Below are positions 55,373 to 64,000 of a DNA stretch of 64,000 nucleotides, in pieces. The notes under the pieces are model-generated. The model had not been told where the DNA came from. It did not search any database and saw only the letters and a program-made list of their open reading frames with translations. Source of the stretch: Apricaphanius iberus (lineage: Eukaryota; Chordata; Actinopteri; Cyprinodontiformes; Aphaniidae); assembly GCA_028564705.1 (NCBI GenBank), contig JAPXFQ010000899.1, forward strand, positions 3,720,001 through 3,784,000, written 5' to 3'. The position numbers and the translations under genes were made by a program. Numbering within the stretch: the stretch's first letter is position 1; every line of letters starts with the position of its first letter.

Positions 55373-57388
55373 CAGGGTTCCTACAAGTTTCTTCAAGTTA
55401 TATTCAAGTCTTTTTAAGACCTTTTTAAGACCATTTATATAAAAAATTTAATACCTCTGTTCTGGTTCCTATAAGGCAGAGAAAACCCAAATCCTTGAAC
55501 TTGTGATGAAGAAAAAATAGCTCTGAATAAAAAAAAAACAGCTGAGCAGAAGCGCTTGTCGACCGCCGCAGAGAAATGGCACTCTGGTGTGAACAGGTGG
55601 AGCCAGGGGATAGAGTGTGATTTTCCTGACTGCACCGCTCCTGTGGCCGGTGTGGACCAGTCGTATATTGTCTGGGCGAATATACACACAAGTTGAGTCT
55701 ATCAATATAAGTCGTTAATTATTAAAATTTAAAAGTAAAAAATTGTTATTCTTACTTTGAGCTGCAACAGCAAGTTCTATGTAGTTGAATGTCCCAATAA
55801 CTGATCCCAGATATCTGGATTGAACCTGTCCCTCATCCCAGAAGCGGACGTGCACATCCAACTGTTAGTAGATTCGGTGAGTCTCAAACATCAGAACGAA
55901 CGGCAATTTGTTGACCTTGAATACCTATTCCTCTATAATGTGAATTAGGGCTTTGAGTTTTGCCCAAAAATCATATTCGAAGTTCGTTTGATAATTAATA
56001 TTAAAATTCAAATATTTATTAAGGATATATTGACCATTAAATGTCTTCAGTAAGGCTGATATTGGCATGATACTTAACTTATATGTGTTCTGTCCACCAG
56101 AGGGCAGTGTGGACTTGGACGCTACCCCACAATGCAGCGGAAAACCCCAAAATCGTAGAAGAAGAGTGACCTCGGCTCCCAAGGAACCATTGACACCGGC
56201 GTAATTTCGACGTACAAATGTAAAAATGTAGCGAAGTTACTCGTTACTTTGTTTTTTGACAACTGATTAAACATTTAAGTTGATAAGTTGTTTAATGGGA
56301 CCACAGGCGACATAACGTAAAAATCCGGCAAAATTTTGGTGCAATACGTTCGTTTTCGTGCCTACACACTTGTTTGCTCGGAATCTCAATTGAAAACGTT
56401 AACAAGCAAACACATTTAAAAAAAATAATTCCTATACAGGTTCGAATATTAAGAGATTCCTCAAATTTCCTCGAATATCTTTAATTTTTAAACCATTCGA
56501 TTTATATTCGAATAACGAAGTTCTGAGTCAAAGCCCTAATGTGAATAGCTAAACCAAACTTACAAACATGTAAGCCGTTTTGTCGGAACCGCAAGTAAAT
56601 GTTTTAGGGATGTCGAAGTCAGGGAACATGCACAAAGCTCTGATATATCCTCATTTCCATTGTAGAACTGGTGTTTAGCAATTGTGTTAAAGAGTCCATA
56701 ATACCTCGACTTTTAGCGTTGTCATTGACCCAAAAACTGTGTGCAGATCCACTCTGGTTACTGTCCTTCCTACACCGCTAGCGCTAACTGGCTAACACTA
56801 GCTCCTGCTGCGGCTTCAGGTGCATTAGCAGCTAGCTGGCTAACAGTTTGTTGAAAGAAACATGCAATGGAAGGAGTTTGTTTTTGTCCTTTGACACACA
56901 GTTCATATGCTTTTACGACTTGGCATGAGACTAACGCCTTCATTCCCATTGTACCTAGCTGAAACCTTTTTTGCATATAAAAAGCCTCAAATCATTGTCC
57001 TCCACCGGTTTTAACCAATGACGAAAAGAGTTTTTATCCAGCCACGCTTCATTAAATTTACATTTACCCATAACCTCGCCATGAAATGGGTAGCTAGATA
57101 ACGTAAAACCCTCGTAAAAAAGATCTTCACTGCTTTGTCCTTTGGTCCCAGGGCTTCATTGCGTTCTAAATCATTGGCTCCACCACTCTTTATTTATTTG
57201 ATCAAAAATAATCGTGGTTGACAAATGAAAGTTTTGAGGAAAAATGCAATACGGAGAAGTTACACACAGTAAAAATTTTAAGACCCAAATATCCAAATTT
57301 AAGACATTTTCAAGACTTTTTAAGGTATTATTTCCAAATTCCTAAATTCAATGCTTTCAAGGCTTTTTAAGACCCCGCGGGAACCCTG
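55373..57388 (-). mobile_element. hAT-type element with another hAT inserted
   Basis: Ends CAGGGTTCCTACAAG and the inverse of CCCGCGGGAACCCTG, flanked by TGTCTA (55367-55372 and 57389-57394). Subterminal repeats of the CTTTTTAAGACC type lie at both ends. Minus-strand remnants at 57080-56770 (KCKFNEAWLDKNSF, then GTMGMKAL) are the usual start of a fish hAT-like transposase. A second element at 55946-56538 is nested inside. Confidence 0.75.
55946..56538. mobile_element. nested hAT MITE with perfect 8-bp duplication
   Basis: Ends TAGGGCTTTGAGTTTTGCC and the inverse of TGAGTCAAAGCCCTA. ATGTGAAT occurs on both sides (55938-55945, 56539-56546). 593 bp with long imperfect inverted interior rich in TTCGAA; no coding sequence. 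Confidence 0.88.
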
Positions 57389-58203
57389 TGTCTAATGATT
57401 TGTGTGTAAAAAATTGATAAATTAGTTAAATTGATTTCTAGTGTAATTTTTTTCTTTATAAAAGTATTCTATTGAAGTTTTTCTAAGCAGAGATGTGTGT
57501 GTTGCCAAAAAAAACAAAAAAAAACTATATAAAGAACATTGAGACACACCTTCTCGCCCCTCTGAACAACTCAAGAGCAAATTACCTGCTAATGAAACTG
57601 CTGCCTGTTCTTGTCAGGTCACTTTGGACAAGCAAAGTACCTTGCAAACACACCCGCCAACATGTGGTTTCGCTCTCACATTTGGGAATTTGGCTGTGAA
57701 AAAAACAAAAAAACAATTGTAGAGAGTTGAAATGAAGATCATGTGTGCCTTGACTGAAACGTTGACAATCATTTTGAAAGTAATGAAACACTTTCTCAGT
57801 GTACTCAGAAAGGTTTTTTTATTTGAAATTTAAAAAATAAAAAAACTTTTTTGTTCCGTCTATCCATTCGGGTTTTGGCTGAGCAGAGGACTGGTGAAGC
57901 AAGCAGAGATAGATGTGACTAGCTCTTATTGGATTGCTTGATCAAGGACCAGAAAGGCCCGGTGCTGTGATTGTCTCAGAAAATGTAACTACGATTCAGG
58001 CTTTTACATGAAACAAACGCTTTTTGTAAATGGAGTTACAGTCTTGCAACTGTTAAAGTCAAACAGGTTTTGTTCTGGTGTTTAATGCAGAGTAAAAGCG
58101 TTTGTTTGTGAACTTTTCATTTTCTTTTTTACTTTGTATCCCGAATAATCTCACCATTTCTCATTTGAATTAAAATAACAGCTGCACTCTACCTACTCAA
58201 AGG

Positions 58204-58731
58204 ACTGGGCGATATGGCCGCAAAAATAAAATCTCAGATTTCTTTTTTTATTATTATTTTTTCAGATTACCACCCTAATTATTAAGAAAAGCAGTACGTA
58301 CAAACGACAGACAACTTGTGCAAAGGATTTGTCTACAGTCAGTTGTTTTTAGTTAAGGTTTGTTGGTCACTTTGGTTTTGTTCTTAATGGAGAGATCGGC
58401 ATTTTTTTATAGTTGGCTGGATGGCTTCGGGTGTTGGAATAGATTTCTAGTAGGGCTGGACGATATAGAAAAAGAGCATCTCGATAAAATAATATTCATA
58501 TTGATCGATATCGATTATCGATAAATATCACATAATGTAAAAAATATATTTTAAGTGCCTTCCTGGTCATTTTGTTATTCTTTAATTAACTAATTTTAAC
58601 TAAGAATTAAATTAATTAATTTTTCAAACACTTCTTTTTATCATAACTAAGTTTGACCTGAGTAACAGCAGTAAATACAAAGAAAAGTAATATTATTAAC
58701 CATTTTATATACTGTATACCATTGATATACC

Positions 58732-58780
<49 letters not shown>

Positions 58781-59656
58781 GTTAGTAATTTAAATTAAAG
58801 CCTTATCTTGATCCTTTTTAGTCTTTTAAACATTTTATGACACTTTATAATATTAATGGCTGAAACCTTTGGATTAGTTTGTCAATAAAGCTTATTCTAA
58901 TTTACTTCAACTCTGGTTCAGCTGTTGGCTAAAGCTAACCAGCTACTCACCATAGTGTTGATGGAGCCCAGAACACTGCAGCCCTGTCACTCACTGAGAG
59001 CTGAAGCCGGCAGGTCCAACCCTGTTATGTTTTTTAAAGCATTTTTCGCTTCTGAGGACCGGAAGAAGAATCGAGAAGACAATTTTAAAGCCACTGGTGT
59101 TGTTAGCAGCGCGATGCGACCTGGGTAAGTTTTCTGTGTCTCTCTGTAAGAGATTCGTAACGAGCCGGGAGAGGGGAGTTCAGAGACAGCTGATTGTAGT
59201 ATATAGTGTATTTTTATTAAATGTTTATTATTGGTACATTTAGTGTTTTAGGGCATGGAGGATCGGTTCAAAACGGGACGCAACCTTTACTCGAGCCACT
59301 GAAAAATTCACCCGGAACAGCTTCCTCTGCTGCTGCCTTCCTGTGAAAGCTAACCGCGGCGAAGTTACGGTGATGATTCACTTGGGGACTATCAACATTT
59401 TTTGTTTCAGCTCAAATCATTTCATAATTTTTGTGGTTTGAAAGAGAGAGGGGTGGCTGATGGTACTGCGTGGGTCAGGGTTAATGATTTTTTTGGAATA
59501 AGTAATCATTGTTGGATTAAGCTACCACATAGGCTACAATCAAAAGATAAGGGGAAACTTTTTTTTCTATGGAACTTTTTTATCAACCCCTTTTTTTTAT
59601 ATCGCAGTACACGTCTATCGATAGATATATACTGCTATCGAATTATCGTCTAGCCC
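58204..59656. mobile_element. composite hAT-type elements
   Basis: A first terminus (CTGGGCGATATGGCC) at 58205 is followed at 58454 by a second family, TAGGGCTGGACGATATAG, whose inverse end ATCGTCTAGCCCTA is near 59656. The first 250 bases are the inverse of 46430-46700. A (TA)n run lies at about 58735-58777. Small frames inside are not recognised. Target duplications not identified. Confidence 0.6.
58735..58777. repeat. (TA)n microsatellite
   Basis: About 21 TA units inside the hAT-type composite. Confidence 0.95.
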
Positions 59657-59989
59657 TAAGCCTCTACAGAAAATTCTTTCCTTTCTATACTCTTCCTGGT
59701 GTTGTGTGCTTTCTGACAAACTCTTCCTTAATATTAAAAGCAGGTAACTCTTTTTCCCTTGATATCATCCTGAACCAAAAGTGAATGCAAGGGGCATTCG
59801 CTGTTGAGATCAAGTTAGAAATTGTCCGATTCCAGTCAGCAGACAATTTCTCAGTGCATCTTTATTAGATGTGCATTGAGTGTGCTCAGATGAAGGCAGA
59901 ATGGACTCAGAAATATTTGTCATTCAGGTCTGTGTTGAAATAGAAAATCACCCCTTTATAATTTGAAAAAAAAGGTAAAATCTACCATT

Positions 59990-60500
59990 TGCAGTCTGTG
60001 AAGTGAGAGCTTTATTAGAGGTCTTTTTTTCTGGGTATGGGAGGATTTTCTTTGCTATTCACTAGTTAATCTTTTTTTCTGTGTGTGTGTTCTCTCCTCC
60101 TTTTTGAGCCTTGACAGAAGCGTATATAAAAAAGATTTTTCGAAAATTCTCTCCATTTGAATATATATTTTTTATGAGGGAAGTCACCGTTCCGTCAGAA
60201 GACAACTTGAGGTTATTCCAGCAAAGAAGCAAAATCATTGCCACTGCTCTTTTTCTAGTTTTCTTCCTTTTTTAAAAACTTTTTATGAGGCACTACTCCA
60301 TTTGTGTCTTGGGTATTTAATTAAGGGTAGTTTCCTTGTAATAGTGGAATGCAGGCCTGCTTTTTGTCGTCCCGTTCCTCGATGCTTTTTACAGTCCACC
60401 CACATGGTTTGTCTCAGCGTTTATGATTTTTCTTATACCGGAGTTGTGAGGTTCCTAAATCACTTAAGCACACAGGGCCCGAGCAGCCCCACATTTAAAT
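59990..60500. promoter_or_regulatory. candidate conserved block
   Basis: Low-repeat stretch with GGTATTTAATTAAGGGTAG and GCATATAAA-like words. Weak candidate for conserved intronic DNA. Confidence 0.25.
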
Positions 60501-61139
60501 AGTAAAAGGCTGTTATGTTAAAGACCCTCAGATCTCCTACCACTTCATAAATATATGTGTATAAAAGGCAGAAAAATACATCTTTCCTGACTAGAGTGGG
60601 GGGGAAGTGAGTGTCTGGGAGCACACCTGCTAATTGGAGCCAGCTTGATGTGAAGCATTGCTGTCCGCTACATCTTCTCTATAGAAATCCTGAATCACGG
60701 TTTTATTTTCTGTACTTTTTAGCCTTTTTCTTAACTCTGCCACATTGATAACCCAATTTCTTCTTCCTTCTTTTCAGTGCTTTGTTCCTACTTTTACATT
60801 TGTGTCTCATTGGAGTGTTCCTGTACATTCTGGAGATGCATGGAATTTTATTTCATCATTTAAAAAATCTGAATAAAATCGAATAAAAAAAAAATAACAT
60901 TTAGTTTTCCAGAATTGTATTACCCATCCATGATGGGACATTATATACCCATCAGTTGAACTATACTCATCGGTTGAATTGAACCGGTGACCTTAAACTG
61001 GGTTTATTTTTATTTAAATAAAGGGACCAAAGTTTACAATCTTCGCTTCAAAGAATCTAAATTTTGTGTCAAAGTTTTAGATTTTGAAACAGAACATATT
61101 TTAAGTACTCCTGAAGCCAAAATAATTATGTTAAACAGA

Positions 61140-62036
61140 CCGGTATCGTAGAGGCCAACCATTATAGTTTTTTTTTAAAGGCAGGTATCGATTTAAAAAA
61201 AATTTGGCCGATGGCCGATATCTAAAGCCAATTATTATTAAAACAAATACCTCCGTGTGGTTATCCAGGAAGTAGGATGCTTGAAGGAACAAGCTCTGAT
61301 TTTTAATTCTCCATCGATCAAATGCACTTTCATACTCTGGTATGGCTCCGTAGAGCGGTTTGATCTCAGGTCAGTTATTGCAAAATACTCCGCTGTTTTC
61401 GGTGCGGCTTTACCTTTCTGTCGGCATTTTTTTATATAGCGCAGGTAAAATGTGGCTATAATGTGTGTGTGAGATTGAATCCTAGCTTATTCATCATGGT
61501 TAACAAAGCATACTTTTGGCTATAAAACCCGTTATAGCATGAATTATTTCACTGTGCCGTTTTTTTGTGTTCGTAAGGAGCGATTCTTTCAAACAGCTCG
61601 GTCAGCAATCCCTGTCGCCTCGAAGTTTGTTTACTGGAAATTGAAACACTGGTGGCGGTCAGTTTAGCCGTGCAACTCTCATATATGGTGGTGTGATGTT
61701 TTTAGGTGTTGATAAAGGTTCGTACTGTAGCCTACCTCGTGAGGCAGCAACAATACCAAGACGGGTTCTGCATAATACCTGGCGTTGCGCAGCATCAACG
61801 TTTTCATAGCAGATATAATTTCTCACAAGTGATGTACTGTTCCTCTTTGGTACCAACTAATGTGTAGTGTTGGATTCTGCTAAGCTTTTGGTCTTTTTAT
61901 AACAGGTTAAAGTGTAGCGTTTCCTTCTCTCCCTGCATTGTTTGCAAGTCACGTGACTTTACTAGATATGTTTACATCAAGTCAAATCGCATTTTACCAA
62001 ATCGTGATTTAATTGCATATGCAATTAATTGTTCAG

Positions 62037-62100
<64 letters not shown>

Positions 62101-62620
62101 TTAAGCTGCATATTGATGGTGAAAAACAACTGAACACTCACTGTGTGAATTATAAATTAAAAAGTCAATAAAACTCTATAAATATTTATTGAACGGTTTT
62201 AGAGTAATTGAAAATAACATGGATTCAACTTTCTTTAAGTATACAAAATGAAATAAATTCAAACAGTAACCAGAATTATGGTGCAAATAGCTGGTTTAGG
62301 TACAATCTGGATTTACAGTATCAAAGAAAAATTGCCACAAAGTAAAGCCCACTACAACATGGTAGTAAATGATAAAATCTAAAATATGAATAAGAAAAGT
62401 GTAGTCAAAAATTAAACACCAAACTTGAGAGTAAAATTGCATGGGGTGGATCATAGTGGTTCAGAGTGTTCGGGGTCCTTCCTTCAGTTAAGTAGTGGCT
62501 ACAGCTGGCCCACAGATGCCTAATCTTTTTTTATTTTATTTTATTGGCTTTTTAAAACAAATTATGGCCAATGGCCGATATAGAAAAAAATGTAATTTAA
62601 CGGCCCGATATATCAGTGTT
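61140..62620. repeat. possible hAT-related repeat region
   Basis: GGCCGATGGCCGATATCTAA (about 61207) and GGCCAATGGCCGATATAGAA (about 62567) are similar sequences in the same orientation near the two edges. Between them is AT-rich DNA and a (TA)n run at 62041-62098. Element borders are not clear. Confidence 0.4.
62041..62098. repeat. (TA)n microsatellite
   Basis: About 29 TA units. Confidence 0.95.
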
Positions 62621-62874
62621 TCGCACACTGAAAATTGGAAGCTAGCTTAAGCATTGTCCTGTTTGATTATATGTGGAACTAATAATTTAAAATACCCAAG
62701 AATTTTCAAGTTCAATGTCTTTCACACAAATGTCCAACAACTGGAGAAAATCTAGATATTAGAGCCCCTTTGTCGAGACTCTGTAGTTGGCTAGTTTATG
62801 TATTTTTTATCGTTCTATTTTCAGCATCTATGTACAATAGTCATAGGCTGTTGACAGCTATTAAGGAAGCATAA

Positions 62875-63531
62875 AGCCTAGTTTATACGTCTCTGTCAGT
62901 AAGTTTGCACCCAGACGCAGATGTATTGGTGGAGACATTTTTTGTTTCTAGTACTCCGTTTCTTTCTCTCCGTTGTTTTTTCAGCGTTGCAAAGCAATTC
63001 ACCACCAGGACAGCAGGGGGTGCTAACTTTTCGTGGTGGGTCTGCCTACCATTGCAGCGTTGTTTCTGGTTAACCAGAGATTATTTTCTTCAGCTTGTGA
63101 ACACATTCCCCCCTCAAGGAGAAATGGACGACAGAAAGGAAGTTGGGATGAAGCTGTGAAGCTTTTTACTAGAAATGCAGCTCATAGAATACTCTAAAAA
63201 GGCGTGTAAACAAACATAGTTTTCTGTTTTGTTGTTTGTCTACTCCTCCTTTTGTTCAAAATCGCAAAGACCATATTAGATAAATTGTCCTTTCAGTATA
63301 AAGCATGTAGTGCCCAAATGCTGGATTAACTACTGATTACAGTTATTATACAGCACCATTCTGCTAAAACGATCTAAGGCTGTTGAGTTGCCCAGTCACA
63401 GGCATACGCTCTATGTTGACGGAGACGGATATTTAGAAATTTTTTTCTAGGTGACAGAGATGCCTTCCGTTGACAGATAACAGCGCTGCATCTATCTGTT
63501 TCGTCGTAGATGGAGAAATATAAATTAGGCT
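62875..63531. mobile_element. Harbinger-type MITE
   Basis: Ends AGCCTAGTTTATACGTC and the inverse of GAAATATAAATTAGGCT, with TAA on both sides (62872-62874, 63532-63534). The TAA target duplication and short inverted ends fit PIF/Harbinger. 657 bp, no transposase frame. Confidence 0.6.
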
Positions 63532-64000
63532 TAAAGTGACAGTGTGTAGTTTTTGCAGTACATCTTTGAAAATAGCCATTAAAATATTATGTAATAATAA
63601 TTACGTAAAGCACATTAATTTCAAAATATTGGCGATATTGTAAAATATGACTTTAAAAATCAGTTTTAAAATACATAGGCGTGGGTCCTCTTTTATGGGG
63701 AAAGCCATATTAGATGACGTCTTTACTTCTACAAGAGCCCGGACGGACAAAGCGCACGGAACACGGCCACTATTAAAACATTTATTTCCCCTCAAAATGC
63801 AAAAAAGTTTTGCCATAAATACATTTTTACCTCTTCACTAGTTCCAAGCGATGAAAGAGAGACTGATGTGCTCGTCATGCTGCTGCAAATAGATAATTCT
63901 CAGGGAATTGAGCGTTGAAAACAGCACCAGTTGGACCTCCGTTGTTCAGTTTCTTACTCAAAGACACAGATACCGCATGCTTGTGATAATTTAGGTATGC

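Larger units (their letters stand above)
39900..64000 (+). other. rsrc1: inferred rsrc1 intron continuing to the window edge
   Basis: No further exon with an RSRC1-like sequence and phase 2 acceptor was recognised after 39899. In other vertebrates RSRC1 is very large with long introns, so this 24 kb is taken as intronic. It holds hAT and MITE insertions listed separately, several repeat-free blocks and AT-rich filler. A missed small exon is possible. Confidence 0.55.

Noticed and set aside
58925..59128. Small plus-strand frame ending near a good donor-like CCTGG|GTAAGT
   Set aside because: It lies inside a hAT-type composite element, has no recognisable family and no matching acceptor.

Overview
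This window is vertebrate genomic DNA, almost certainly from a ray-finned (teleost) fish. The genes are split into short exons with GT-AG introns. The intergenic DNA is AT-rich and full of microsatellites. The repeats are typical of fish: Tc1-like transposons, Rex3/RTE and CR1/L2-like LINEs, and many short hAT-derived elements. There are no bacterial operons, phage genes or CRISPR arrays.

Two host genes can be supported, and they are head to head. On the minus strand, shox2 (paired-like homeodomain transcription factor) is complete in five coding exons between 20036 and 12723. It encodes 289 residues, or 301 when an upstream acceptor of the last exon is used. On the plus strand, rsrc1 (arginine/serine-rich coiled-coil protein 1) starts at 24328. 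Its second visible coding exon is at 39777-39899, and the rest of the gene lies beyond the right edge. SHOX2-RSRC1 adjacency is known in other vertebrates. In those genomes the RSRC1 introns and the flanking desert hold SHOX2 enhancers, so the low-repeat, homeodomain-site-rich blocks here are candidate shox2 regulatory elements.

Layout: 1-12 kb is the 3' flank of shox2 with Tc1 relics (1.0, 3.6 and 5.0 kb), a 5'-truncated Rex3 copy (6.2-7.2 kb) and gene-free blocks. 12.7-20.3 kb is shox2 with its promoter. 20.3-24.3 kb is the shared upstream region. 24.3-39.9 kb is the first visible rsrc1 intron, which carries a LINE with a 970-residue open frame (27.5-30.7 kb), a Tc1-like transposon (30.8-32.4 kb) and an old Tc1 element (34.4-39.2 kb) broken by four later insertions. 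39.9-64 kb is inferred rsrc1 intron with further hAT and MITE insertions, several with clean target-site duplications, and more candidate conserved blocks.

No new multi-gene system was found. The observations most worth checking are the GC donor paired with tandem acceptors in the last shox2 intron, the four-deep insertion record inside one Tc1 relic, the uninterrupted LINE reading frame with a hydrophobic leader, and the candidate enhancers.
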